Below, piece by piece: positions 28,828 to 38,002 of a stretch of 64,000 nt of DNA. The translations under genes were made by a program, and so were the position numbers. This DNA comes from Ligilactobacillus salivarius DSM 20555 = ATCC 11741 (GTDB lineage Bacteria; Bacillota; Bacilli; Lactobacillales; Lactobacillaceae). The notes beneath the pieces were generated by a model. The model worked only from the letters and a program-made list of their open reading frames with translations, was not told the DNA's origin and did not search any database. The DNA is taken from contig NZ_AYYT01000001.1 of the NCBI RefSeq assembly GCF_001435955.1, forward strand, positions 62,001 through 126,000. Direction: 5' to 3'. The stretch's first letter is position 1, and each line of letters begins with the position of its first letter.

Positions 28828-29514
28828 TTAATAACCTTTTTCAAATGTTGTGTTATTTGCAACTTGGTTAATTGAATCCTTATTACCTTGTTGTTGTGCC
28901 TTTTGCATTACATCGTTTGCATTAACACTGTCCCAAGGAGTATCACCAAAGCCACCAACTTTTAAGTTGTTTCCATCTGCACTATAAGCAAATAGCAACT
29001 TACCGTCAGTACCACTTACAGCGTTATAATTACCCATATTATGAACAGTTAATGAATTAGCATCATTACCCATATAGTAAGCAGCCAAAGCAGCAATTTG
29101 AGCAGGTGTTAGTTGTTCATTTACTTCTTGTACCTTTTGGCTAGATTCTGTTGCTACACTTGGAGCTACTGCATTTTCTGCAACATTAGTATTACCAGTA
29201 GCAACACTACTGCTCTCTTTTGCTACAGAACTATTTGCACTTGCAACTTGATTAGTAGCAGTTTGAACATTTGAATTTGTACTTACACTATTGTTATTAT
29301 TGCTATCTACAGAAGAACTTTCTGCTACTACGCTACTTTCATCAACTGCTTTAGCAGTAATCTTCTTTTCTTTTTTGCTAGTAGAACTACTCTTAACTTC
29401 TGTCTTTACATTGCTCGAATGACTAGTTGTGTTAGGAGCACTACTTGTATTACTGCATCCCACTAATACCATTGCACTTAACATTGTGATACCTAAATAA
29501 ATTACTTTTTTCAT
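28828..29514 (-). CDS. Lipoprotein with Ser/Asn/Val-rich linker
   Basis: 228 residues. Type II signal peptide with lipobox LVGC, cysteine near residue 20, so a lipid-anchored cell-surface protein. A low-complexity linker rich in Ser, Thr, Asn and Val (about 21-130) leads to a small C-terminal domain starting LTPAQIAALAAYYMG and holding GKLLFAYSADGNNLKVGGFG. The linker probably spans the wall; the domain's function is unknown. Own terminator downstream. Confidence 0.85.
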   Translation of the reverse strand: MKKVIYLGITMLSAMVLVGCSNTSSAPNTTSHSSNVKTEVKSSSTSKKEKKITAKAVDESSVVAESSSVDSNNNNSVSTNSNVQTATNQVASANSSVAKESSSVATGNTNVAENAVAPSVATESSQKVQEVNEQLTPAQIAALAAYYMGNDANSLTVHNMGNYNAVSGTDGKLLFAYSADGNNLKVGGFGDTPWDSVNANDVMQKAQQQGNKDSINQVANNTTFEKGY

Positions 29515-29673
29515 AGCTCATCCCTCGATTCTGTATATTACGATTGTTAATAATTGGATAAATTCTAATAAATATCTTACAAGTATATTGTAACTCATTT
29601 ATCTACATAATGAAACCTTTTTGTAATATTTATTTTATAAAAGTAATGTAAACCCTTTAATGTTACAATAATT

Positions 29674-29720
29674 AAAAGATCGATTAGCGTTAATTATATT
29701 AATTACACTAATCGATCTTT
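29674..29720 (-). terminator. Intrinsic terminator after murI
   Basis: Long hairpin, AAAGATCGATTAGTGTAATTAA with its near-perfect complement, then TTTT on the minus strand. Confidence 0.92.
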
Positions 29721-29723
29721 ATT

Positions 29724-30494
29724 TTACAAGTTAAATAGTTTCTGACTAAGTTCTAATTCTCCCTTAGTATTTCTGGAATTTTCAAACTTCACAGAACCCT
29801 TTTCTGTCTTATCACTTAGTAAGTTACTCTTTTCCAATAAATGCTTAGTTTCTCTAGCTGCACCTTCTCCACCATCAACAATAAACGTATCATCGCCCAT
29901 AATCTTTTGAATTACCTTTTTGGCAAATGGAAAATGTGTGCAGCCAAGCACAATGGAATCTGAATCTTTATAAGGACTTAATAATTTTTGTAAATATGTT
30001 TCTAATTCAGGAGAATCCACATCACCTGATTCAATAAACTCTACTAAATCTGGTGCAGGAATTTTTCGAATATCTGCCTTTGTAACATATTTATTCATCA
30101 AGTCATTAAATTTCTTTTCTTTTAATGTTAGTGGTGTTGCCATAACACCTACTTTAGAATCTTTTTTATGTTCTACTGCTGGCTTTAGAGCTGGCTCTAG
30201 TCCAACGATAATTAAATCCGGATATGCTGCTCTCAATTCCTTAATTGCCGCACTCGTAGCAGTATTACATGCCACAACAATTGCTTTACAATTATATGAT
30301 AGCAAATGCTCTACTTTCTCAAATGATAATTTTTGGACTTCTTCTACCGTCTTAATACCATAAGGTGCATTAGCAGAATCACCAAAGAATATATAATCTT
30401 CATTCGGCATTATTTTAACTAATTCACGTAATACCGAAATTCCTCCCATACCAGAGTCAAAAACTCCAATAGGGGCATCTTTTTTATTAGTCAT
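29724..30494 (-). CDS. murI: Glutamate racemase
   Basis: 256 residues. Makes D-glutamate for peptidoglycan. Catalytic cysteines in VACNTATSA (about 75) and LGCTHFPF (about 185), N-terminal GVFDSGMGGISVL with the catalytic Asp and Ser, and FFGDSANAPYG. Ribosome binding site AGGAAGG before the ATG. Its neighbours are unrelated and a terminator follows, so it is probably transcribed alone or behind the aminotransferase gene 69 bases upstream. Confidence 0.96.
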   Translation of the reverse strand: MTNKKDAPIGVFDSGMGGISVLRELVKIMPNEDYIFFGDSANAPYGIKTVEEVQKLSFEKVEHLLSYNCKAIVVACNTATSAAIKELRAAYPDLIIVGLEPALKPAVEHKKDSKVGVMATPLTLKEKKFNDLMNKYVTKADIRKIPAPDLVEFIESGDVDSPELETYLQKLLSPYKDSDSIVLGCTHFPFAKKVIQKIMGDDTFIVDGGEGAARETKHLLEKSNLLSDKTEKGSVKFENSRNTKGELELSQKLFNL

Positions 30495-30563
30495 TATTAA
30501 CTACCTTCCTAGAAAAAAGTTCTAGTTAATTTTAGCACACTCTGGCTAAATTACATAGATGTA

Positions 30564-31727
30564 TTACTTTCTAGTTTGAACGTAATCTTTTATTCTTTTA
30601 ACGGCTTCTACTAAGTTTTCCATACTTGCAGCATAGCTCATTCTTACATATCCTTCTCCACCTGGTCCAAAAGATACACCCGGAATAAGTGCTACTTTAG
30701 CTTCTTTAGCCAAATCTCTAACAAAGTCCCATGAGTTTTGAGGACAATTAGCTGGAATTTTAGCAAAGATATAGAATGCACCATCAGGACTTGCAATTTC
30801 AAAGCCCACTTTTTGTAATTCTTCTATAATGAAATCTCTACGCTTCAAATATTCTTCTTTCATAGGCACTGCATCATCAAAGCCATTTGTAACAGCTTCT
30901 AATGCTGCATATTGTGCATTAGTAGTAGGTGCAGTTACCATGTATTGATGAGATTTTACTACTTGATCAATAAAGTCTTGAGGCCCTAAGATAAAGCCAA
31001 TTCTCCAGCCTGTCATCGCATGAGATTTGGATAATCCACTAATTAAAATTACATTATCAGGGATTAATTCAGCTAAAGAAACGTGTTTGCCCGTATATGT
31101 TAATTCAGCATAAATTTCATCGCTTAATACCCAAATATCATTTTCTTTAATCACTTCTGCTAATTCTTCTAATTGTTTTCTATTGTATGTAACACCTGTT
31201 GGATTAGAAGGATAGTTCAAAACAAGGCATTTAATATTTTTATCCTTATTATCTGCAATAACCTTGCGTAATTTATCGGCAGTCAAGACAAAATTATCTT
31301 CACTTGTATCCATTAAAATATAATTACCATGATTTAAATTACTAATTGGTAAATATAGTGGAAAAATAGGTGTTGGTACTAACACAGTATCATCTGGATT
31401 TAAAATAGCTTGTAAACTTGCATTAATAGCTTCAGTTGCGCCAACTGTAGTAACAACTTGTGTCCCACTGTAATTCAAATTATATTTTTTATTAAAATAC
31501 TTAGCTGTTTCTTCTCTTAATTCCATAAAACCAGCATTAGGAGTATAGTGAGATTTATTATCCTCAATTGCCTTAATTGCAGCTTTTTTTACATGTTCAG
31601 GCGTATTAAAATCTGGTTCTCCTAATGTTAACTTAATAATTCCCGGAATTCCACTTACATCTGAATCAAATTGGCGGATATCTGATACAGCAATTTTCTC
31701 AACTTCTCTGTTAAAACTTCTTGACAA
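30564..31727 (-). CDS. PLP-dependent aminotransferase, class I (PatA/AspC-like)
   Basis: 387 residues. Fold-type I aminotransferase with the PLP lysine in SGLSKSHAMTGWRIG (about 233), NYPSNPTG (about 172) and the substrate arginine in YVRMSYA near the C-terminus. Lactobacillar members of this group are labelled PatA or aromatic aminotransferase; the true amino donor and acceptor cannot be told from sequence. Starts at a TTG after TTAGGTGA. Confidence 0.9.
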   Translation of the reverse strand: MSRSFNREVEKIAVSDIRQFDSDVSGIPGIIKLTLGEPDFNTPEHVKKAAIKAIEDNKSHYTPNAGFMELREETAKYFNKKYNLNYSGTQVVTTVGATEAINASLQAILNPDDTVLVPTPIFPLYLPISNLNHGNYILMDTSEDNFVLTADKLRKVIADNKDKNIKCLVLNYPSNPTGVTYNRKQLEELAEVIKENDIWVLSDEIYAELTYTGKHVSLAELIPDNVILISGLSKSHAMTGWRIGFILGPQDFIDQVVKSHQYMVTAPTTNAQYAALEAVTNGFDDAVPMKEEYLKRRDFIIEELQKVGFEIASPDGAFYIFAKIPANCPQNSWDFVRDLAKEAKVALIPGVSFGPGGEGYVRMSYAASMENLVEAVKRIKDYVQTRK

Positions 31728-31786
31728 TTAAATCACCTAACTTTATAGAATTATTAGAAAAATTATACCATAATTACAAACTATTT

Positions 31787-32545
31787 TTAATTAGCAACTA
31801 TGATTTCTGTTTTATCTGTAAACATTGCTCTTTGTTCTGGAGTAAGAGCCTTATCTGTAATAAACATTGAAATCTTGTCTAGTGGGCAAATTCTGTAATA
31901 AGACTTATTTACAAATTTTTGATGTTCAGCAACTAAAATTACTTTTCTAGCTCTACTTACTGCCAAACCAACAATCTCTGCATCGCCTTGATCTAACAAA
32001 TAAGCACCATTTTCATCAATACCAGATGCTGCAATAAATGCTGTATCAAATGCAATATCATGCAATTCTTGCATTGCAAGATTAGAATAGAAATATCTAT
32101 TTTCGTGATTTAAAGTACCACTCAAAATCTTAACTGTTACCTTACTGTTCTCAGCCAATGCAATACAATTGTCTAAAGAGTGAGTTACAATGGCTACTGG
32201 CATATTAATACTTTGACATGTCCTTAATAAAATAGTAGATGAATCTACAAAGTATACATGATGTGGCTTAAAATATTTTCCTGCTTCCATTGCGATTTTT
32301 GTTTTAGATTTAGTAAAACGTGATAATCTACTTTGGTAATTAGGCACACTGCGTCCAAAATCTAGAGGTAAAATTCCCCCATGAGTTCGTTTAACTTCTC
32401 CCTTTTTAGTCAGTAACACTATATCTCGTCTAGCTGTATCTTGTGAAACCCCAAATTCGGTCATAATGTCTCTAGTTGAGAGTTCTTGTCTTTCTTCTAA
32501 AAGTTGTTTTATCAACTCTATTCTTTTTTCTTGGCTCAACTTCAT
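31787..32545 (-). CDS. DeoR-family transcriptional regulator
   Basis: 252 residues. N-terminal DeoR helix-turn-helix (STRDIMTEFGVSQDTARRDI, about 18-37) and the signature KRTHGGILP, then the DeoR sensor domain of the ISOCOT fold with DSSTILLRTC and FIAASGIDENGAY, which usually binds a phosphosugar. The likely start is the ATG at 32545 with GGAGCG upstream. Neighbouring genes do not show a sugar operon, so the target is unknown. Confidence 0.9.
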   Translation of the reverse strand: MKLSQEKRIELIKQLLEERQELSTRDIMTEFGVSQDTARRDIVLLTKKGEVKRTHGGILPLDFGRSVPNYQSRLSRFTKSKTKIAMEAGKYFKPHHVYFVDSSTILLRTCQSINMPVAIVTHSLDNCIALAENSKVTVKILSGTLNHENRYFYSNLAMQELHDIAFDTAFIAASGIDENGAYLLDQGDAEIVGLAVSRARKVILVAEHQKFVNKSYYRICPLDKISMFITDKALTPEQRAMFTDKTEIIVAN

Positions 32546-32647
32546 CGCTCCATTCAATTTATTTCAATATAATTATAACTCTATATTTAAGTAATTTAAA
32601 CCCTTACAATAAGGATATATCTTTATTTGCAATTAATTTATTCTAAT

Positions 32648-32696
32648 AAAAAATACCTTATAGCTATTAGCTCTCTAACCAATAACTACAAGGTAC
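32648..32696 (-). terminator. Intrinsic terminator after ppaC
   Basis: Long hairpin, AAAGTACCTTGTAGTTATT with its complement, then T6 on the minus strand. Confidence 0.88.
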
Positions 32697-32724
32697 TTTA
32701 AAAAATATATTTTATCTAATTTAA

Positions 32725-33645
32725 TTAAAATGCAGCTTCCAATGGAGGAACAACTTGTTTCTTACGTGAAACTACGCCTGGTAAGTCCATCTTGTCGTCT
32801 TCCAACTTCTTATCGAATGCTTTTTCAACTACATCTTTAGGTTCACCTACTACTAATAAACGTGTATTTGAATCTAAAATGTTTGTTACCATTAATAAGA
32901 ATAAGTCGTAGCCTTCTTCTGCATTTTGCTTTTCAATTGCTGCACGCAAAGCAGCTTCTCTAGCAAATACTTCATCTAAGTCAACTGTGTTAACTTGGTC
33001 TACACGTACTGTCTTACCACCCATTTCAAATGACTTAGCATCTGCAGAAATTAATTCTTCTTCTGTTTTACTTGAAAGGTTTGTTCCAGCTTTTAACATT
33101 TCCAAACCATATTCTTCATAGTTTACACCTGCAATTTCAGCTAATTCTTTCACAGCAGCAACATCTTCATCAGTTGTTGTTGGTGATTTTAATAATAATG
33201 TATCAGAAATGATAGCTGATAACATTAAACCAGCTAATTTAGCAGGAACTTCTACATTATTTGCTTTGAATTCTTTGTAAATTACAGTACTTGAGCATCC
33301 CAATGGTTCTGCATGGTAGTACAATGGTGCAGCTGTTTCAAAGTTTGCAATACGGTGATGATCTACAACATGTGTTACAGTTAATTCCTTAATGTCATCA
33401 ACACTTTGTTGTGCTTCATTATGATCAACTAACATTACAGCTTCTACTTCATTTTTTGCAGTTGTAATTACACGTGGATATTCTTCCTTGAAGTAATCCA
33501 ACACAAATTTTGTTTCTTCGTTAGGTGTGCCTAAAGCAACTGCTTCAGTATCAGCACCTAATTTATTTTGTAAATATGAGTATGCTTTAGCTGCTACAAT
33601 AGCATCTGTATCTGGATTCTTGTGTCCAAAAACTAATTCTTTCAT
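32725..33645 (-). CDS. ppaC: Manganese-dependent inorganic pyrophosphatase, family II
   Basis: 306 residues. DHH/DHHA2 protein with GHKNPDTDA (about 7), MLVDHNE (about 73), the DHH triad in [11 protein letters not shown] (about 96) and the C-terminal [10 protein letters not shown] active-site loop. Hydrolyses PPi to drive biosynthesis. AAGGAG precedes the ATG. It follows the LysR gene by 25 bases and may be read with it; own terminator. Confidence 0.97.
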   Translation of the reverse strand: MKELVFGHKNPDTDAIVAAKAYSYLQNKLGADTEAVALGTPNEETKFVLDYFKEEYPRVITTAKNEVEAVMLVDHNEAQQSVDDIKELTVTHVVDHHRIANFETAAPLYYHAEPLGCSSTVIYKEFKANNVEVPAKLAGLMLSAIISDTLLLKSPTTTDEDVAAVKELAEIAGVNYEEYGLEMLKAGTNLSSKTEEELISADAKSFEMGGKTVRVDQVNTVDLDEVFAREAALRAAIEKQNAEEGYDLFLLMVTNILDSNTRLLVVGEPKDVVEKAFDKKLEDDKMDLPGVVSRKKQVVPPLEAAF

Positions 33646-33670
33646 GAATAAAGAACTCCTTGTTACTTAA

Positions 33671-34627
33671 TTATTTTTTGTTAATCTTTGTTAACCTACT
33701 AATATAATCTTCTTCTCGTAGATAATTGTCAATCTCTTTTAAGAAATTAGAAATTCTTGGTATTTGATCTTTTCCTTTTCTAAAGACAAATGACAAATCA
33801 AAGCTAATGCCTGGTTCCAATAATGCTTGCTTCATAATACCATCTTGATTATGTGCTACTACAAATGACATTGGCAAAGCAGTACATACACCAGTTTGAG
33901 CTGCAAAATTAAAAATTTGACCTGGTGTTGCAAAGTAAGAAACACTATTTGGTGCATCTAACATTGCATTTTTATAGGCTTCACTTATGCTTTCATTTAG
34001 ATAATATTCAGGTGGATATGTAACCCATGGATGTTGTAACGTATCTTTTAGATTAATTTTCTTTTGTTTAATCTTATTATCGTTATGTAAAAAGATTAGA
34101 TCTTCTTGGCAAATACGTTTAGATTCATAAGGTTTCCAATTTTTAATACTTTCATCAGGCAAATACATAACTGCCAAATCAATTGTATTATTCTCTAATC
34201 TTTCCCAAATTTCCTTACGTGTAAGCATATGTGTTGTTAACTTAATACCATTATGTTCACGGTAATAAGCTGTAGCAAACTGGCTAATAACACTATCTTC
34301 AATTGAAGCTAAAATACCTATATTAATTTCGCCTTGTGTTGCACTTGTTGACATTTGTATCTCATCAGTAGCCTGGTTCAATGTTTCATAAATTTGATGT
34401 GTAGCATCCAACATTGTGTAACCCGCATCAGAGAGATGTAATTTCTTACCTACTGAGTAAAATAATGGTGCACCTACTGCTCTTTCTAACTTTTTAATTT
34501 GTTGAGTAAGTGCTGGTTGGGTAATCCCTAATATCTGAGCTGCTTGTGTGTAACTCATTGTCTCAGCAAGTTGCAAGAAATAACTCAATGTTTTAGAAGA
34601 AAAAATATTCTCTTGTTTTGTTTTCAT
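33671..34627 (-). CDS. LysR-family transcriptional regulator
   Basis: 318 residues. Winged helix-turn-helix at the N-terminus (MSYTQAAQILGITQPALTQQIKKLER, about 23-48) and a periplasmic-binding-protein-like effector domain from about 95. The ATG at 34627 has AAAGGATAA upstream and is preferred to a start at 34651. It lies between pyrE and ppaC; the target is unknown. Could autoregulate or control ppaC, but I see no clear T-N11-A site. Confidence 0.9.
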   Translation of the reverse strand: MKTKQENIFSSKTLSYFLQLAETMSYTQAAQILGITQPALTQQIKKLERAVGAPLFYSVGKKLHLSDAGYTMLDATHQIYETLNQATDEIQMSTSATQGEINIGILASIEDSVISQFATAYYREHNGIKLTTHMLTRKEIWERLENNTIDLAVMYLPDESIKNWKPYESKRICQEDLIFLHNDNKIKQKKINLKDTLQHPWVTYPPEYYLNESISEAYKNAMLDAPNSVSYFATPGQIFNFAAQTGVCTALPMSFVVAHNQDGIMKQALLEPGISFDLSFVFRKGKDQIPRISNFLKEIDNYLREEDYISRLTKINKK

Positions 34628-34740
34628 ATCATTATCCTTTCGCAAATCCATACGGGACTTATCAACATATAATTTAATACCTATCCTTATTATACATTAA
34701 AATATAAAAAAATATAGTCCTTTATTTGCGAATTTGATAA

Positions 34741-35361
34741 TTATTTTAACCAATTTTCAGGATCTTTTCTCCATGCATGCAAAATTTCTTTTTGTTTTTC
34801 TTCAATGTAGTCATTTTCTTCTGCAACTTCAATTAGTTCTGTATAATTTGTCAATGTAGCATATGATAAATTATATGCCTTAAAGTTATCATCTAATTTA
34901 CCTAATTGATAACTGAAAATACCACATACTCCCAATACAGCTGCACCTTCGTTTTTAGCTGCATCAACTGCTTTTAACACACTTCCACCTGTTGATAATA
35001 AATCGTCAATTAACACTACTTTTTGACCTTCAGCTAAAACACCTTCAATTTGCTTCCCACGTCCATGATCCTTTGGCTTAGAACGTACATAAATCATAGG
35101 TAAATTTAATTCTTCAGCAATCCATGCAGCATGAGGAATACCAGCAGTTGCAGTTCCTGCAATAACTTCTGTTTCTGGATATTTTTCTCTAATAATATCA
35201 GCAATTCCTTTAGCAATTCTCTTTCTTACTTCTGGATAGCTAATCGTTAATCTGTTATCACAATAGATTGGAGATTTAATTCCACTTGCCCATGTAAAAG
35301 GTTCTTCTGGTGATAAAGTTACAGCCTTAATACTTAATAAATCTTTTGCTACTTGTTTCAT
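34741..35361 (-). CDS. pyrE: Orotate phosphoribosyltransferase
   Basis: 206 residues. Adds phosphoribose from PRPP to orotate, giving OMP. PRPP-binding motif VVLIDDLLSTGGSVL (about 118-132) and the lysine/arginine loop KDHGRGKQIEG that closes over the active site. Starts at the ATG at 35361, overlapping the pyrF stop as TAATG, with GGAGG upstream; the 35376 start lies on that site. Last gene of the pyr operon. Unlike carA/carB in the same operon, it keeps its catalytic motifs. Confidence 0.97.
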   Translation of the reverse strand: MKQVAKDLLSIKAVTLSPEEPFTWASGIKSPIYCDNRLTISYPEVRKRIAKGIADIIREKYPETEVIAGTATAGIPHAAWIAEELNLPMIYVRSKPKDHGRGKQIEGVLAEGQKVVLIDDLLSTGGSVLKAVDAAKNEGAAVLGVCGIFSYQLGKLDDNFKAYNLSYATLTNYTELIEVAEENDYIEEKQKEILHAWRKDPENWLK

Positions 35362-36074
35362 TATTTTTCCCTCCATAATTTTGTAACTAATCTATAACTA
35401 TCTAAAGGATTTTCAGCTTTAGTAATTGCACGTCCTACAACAATACCACTTGAATGATTACGTGCAGCAGCATCTGGTGTCATTACACGTTTTTGATCAC
35501 CAACATCGCCACCTGCCAATCTAATTCCTGGAGTTATTCTCAAGAAATCATCGCCTGTTAACTTATAGATCATATCAGATTCTTCTGCTGAACAAACAAC
35601 TCCATCTAGGCCAGATTTTTGAGCAATCTTAGCATAGTTTTTTACACTTTCTTTAAGTGAGATTGATAATTTTTGTTCATTCTTTACCATTTCTTCATCA
35701 GTAGAAGTTAATTGTGTAATACCTAATATCTTAGTATTAGTATCACCGTTAGCTCCATCTAACAATCCTTCTTTAGCAGCAATTAACATTTCACTACCAC
35801 CAGAAATATGAACTGTTGTAAGTTTGACACCAAGTTTTCCGATAACTTTCATTGCTTGCTTAACAGTATTTGGAATATCATGTAATTTCAAATCTAGAAA
35901 TACATCATGTCCTTCACTGATTAATTCTTTAACCATATCAGAACCTTCACTATAGAAAAGTTCCATCCCCACTTTTACAAATAACTTTTCGTCTTCAGGA
36001 AACTTTTTCAAAAATTCAAAAGTTTTCTCTTTATCCGGAAAATCCAAAGCTATTATTGGTCTATCGTATTTCAT
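35361..36074 (-). CDS. pyrF: Orotidine 5'-phosphate decarboxylase
   Basis: 237 residues. Makes UMP from OMP. TIM-barrel hallmarks: IALDFPD at the start and the catalytic DLKLHDIPNTV (Asp-Lys-Asp array, about 60-70); RITPGIRLAGGDVGDQKRV near the C-terminus. Its ATG overlaps the truncated carB stop as ATGA, with AGGAGG upstream inside carB, so translation is coupled to carB. Looks fully functional. Confidence 0.97.
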   Translation of the reverse strand: MKYDRPIIALDFPDKEKTFEFLKKFPEDEKLFVKVGMELFYSEGSDMVKELISEGHDVFLDLKLHDIPNTVKQAMKVIGKLGVKLTTVHISGGSEMLIAAKEGLLDGANGDTNTKILGITQLTSTDEEMVKNEQKLSISLKESVKNYAKIAQKSGLDGVVCSAEESDMIYKLTGDDFLRITPGIRLAGGDVGDQKRVMTPDAAARNHSSGIVVGRAITKAENPLDSYRLVTKLWREK

Positions 36075-38002
36075 AATTTTCCTCCTGTATAATTCCATTC
36101 TGTTATTTTTATATTCAAATTGTTTAATTCAGATTTTAAGTCCTCAGATAATTCTTCTGGTTTTTTCAGACATAGAGTTTCAGGATTACATTTTCTTGTA
36201 ATTTCAGTTATAACTTCATATGACAACGGTTCAAAGAAAGTTGTAATTGGCAAAGATAGACTAAAAGCCAATGTATCTGGAGAATTTGAAATTAAACTTA
36301 CGTCTAATCCAGAATTTGCTAATATCAATAGTTGCTGATTATTGGCAAAACTTCGATTGGATAAGCTTTCAATTCCATCAATTAGTAAAATATCTGCTTT
36401 ACTTTTCTCCAACTCATCCTCTTCTTCGTATGTTGCATAAAAGTATGACACATTAGCATCTAGCGTACCTGCGACTCCATCTATCTTCTTATATGTTGGT
36501 CTTATCGCCAAATCATTGCGAATTTGTTCTACTTTATCTACCTGAATATTCCATAATTTAGCTAACATTTTATCACTGATTCCAAGTTCCTTTGCTTGTC
36601 GAATGCTTTTCTCACTTGGTTCAGCATTTTTTATATTTTCTATGAAATCAATTAATTTGTATATTGTATATAAGAACTGTGCATCAATCTTGGTTAACTC
36701 ACTAATTTCATCAATTGTATATCCACGTCTAAAAGCTTCTGCAATTATGAATAAACGATTTGCTTGAGGGTGAACTAAGTTTTCTTCTAATTGAAAATCA
36801 TCAATATTCAAAAACTGGGTTAGCATACTATCAATTTTTTCGTTAGTCATTGACTCAATAGCTTTCATTAGTGCACTTTCCAATGATCTACCGAAAGCAA
36901 CTATTTGTCCCTTTGCTTGTCTTCTAGTCCCTAATCTCTTAGCTTGACCTTTGGACCAATTTGGAACCTTAACGGCTAAATAATCCATTATTGGTTCACT
37001 AGCAGCTGTAAGATTTGAAAATCCAGTTCTTCTAATTGCATCTAAGCGTATTCCAAGTGAGATTTTAGTAATAATATCAGCTAATGGATATGCTGTAATC
37101 GCCGAGATCAAAACTGAAGATCTGTTAAAAGATGGGTTCATTTCTAATATGTAATACGTATCTCTCAATGAATCAAACGCTATTCGAATATTGCAACTTC
37201 CGACTATATTAAACATTCTTGCTAATCGCAATGAAACAGTTCGAAGCTTCTGAAATTCCTGATCATCTAATGTTTGGATTGGTGCTACTACCATTGAGTC
37301 AGCTGAATGTATCCCAACAGCGTCAATATTTTCAAATGCCCCAACCAAGATACAGTTATCATAACTATCCCTGACAACCTCTAATTCTAATTCCTTATAC
37401 CCAGTTACACTTGCTTCTATCAAACAATTACTTATTGGTGATTCTTCAAATGCACGGTTTACATTAACTATTAGTTCTCTTCTATTATTACACAAATCTC
37501 CACCAGGTTTATTAGTCGTTGCTGAGGCTCTGACAATTACTGGATAATTATATTCACTAGCAAAATCAATTGCTTCTTCTATATTTGTTATTTTCTTAGA
37601 AATTGGTGTTGGAATTCTTTCCTCATTAAGTAAATTACTAAATTTTTCTCTATCAAACATACTACTTAATGATGCTAAATCTGTTCCTAAAATTTTCACA
37701 TTTAAGGCACTTAGCAAACCATCCTTTGCTAGCTTTATACATGCATTTATTCCTGTTTGCCCACCAAAAATCGGAATAATAGCATCTGGTCTAGTTTTAG
37801 TAACTATGTCTGCTAAATTATCAGCTGTCATTTTCATACTATAGAATTCATCTAATAGTTCTGACATCTGACTTTCATTAATTCTAGGAGCAACCAGAAT
37901 CGGTTTGTATCCTTGTTTGCTTAGTGTATAAATTGCACTTAAAGCTCCACTATTATATGAGCCTAAGACAATAATTTTTTTATTTTGACTCTCTAATAGC
38001 AT
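36071..38002 (-). CDS. carB: Truncated, degenerate carbamoyl-phosphate synthase large chain
   Basis: 643 residues, where CarB is normally about 1060. It contains the first half (pre-ATP-grasp and ATP-grasp 1, about 1-390), the oligomerisation domain (about 390-530, ending YATYEEEDE) and only the pre-ATP-grasp domain of the second half. The second ATP-grasp, which makes carbamoyl phosphate, and the allosteric domain are absent. By motif comparison with E. coli, the metal-ligand Gln285 is Arg273 here, and Arg303 in NPRVSRSS is Ser291 (NPSFNRSS). The first glycine loop is shortened to GSYNSGALSA. Glu287 and Asn289 remain. The frame is intact and overlaps carA by 23 bases and pyrF by 4. Normal CPS activity is not possible; decay or a new role remain open. 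Confidence 0.9.
   Translation of the reverse strand: MLLESQNKKIIVLGSYNSGALSAIYTLSKQGYKPILVAPRINESQMSELLDEFYSMKMTADNLADIVTKTRPDAIIPIFGGQTGINACIKLAKDGLLSALNVKILGTDLASLSSMFDREKFSNLLNEERIPTPISKKITNIEEAIDFASEYNYPVIVRASATTNKPGGDLCNNRRELIVNVNRAFEESPISNCLIEASVTGYKELELEVVRDSYDNCILVGAFENIDAVGIHSADSMVVAPIQTLDDQEFQKLRTVSLRLARMFNIVGSCNIRIAFDSLRDTYYILEMNPSFNRSSVLISAITAYPLADIITKISLGIRLDAIRRTGFSNLTAASEPIMDYLAVKVPNWSKGQAKRLGTRRQAKGQIVAFGRSLESALMKAIESMTNEKIDSMLTQFLNIDDFQLEENLVHPQANRLFIIAEAFRRGYTIDEISELTKIDAQFLYTIYKLIDFIENIKNAEPSEKSIRQAKELGISDKMLAKLWNIQVDKVEQIRNDLAIRPTYKKIDGVAGTLDANVSYFYATYEEEDELEKSKADILLIDGIESLSNRSFANNQQLLILANSGLDVSLISNSPDTLAFSLSLPITTFFEPLSYEVITEITRKCNPETLCLKKPEELSEDLKSELNNLNIKITEWNYTGGKL

Noticed and set aside
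36071-38002. carB shortened by a simple sequencing frameshift
   Set aside because: No downstream DNA encodes the missing half; pyrF starts at once. The loss is a true deletion in this sequence.
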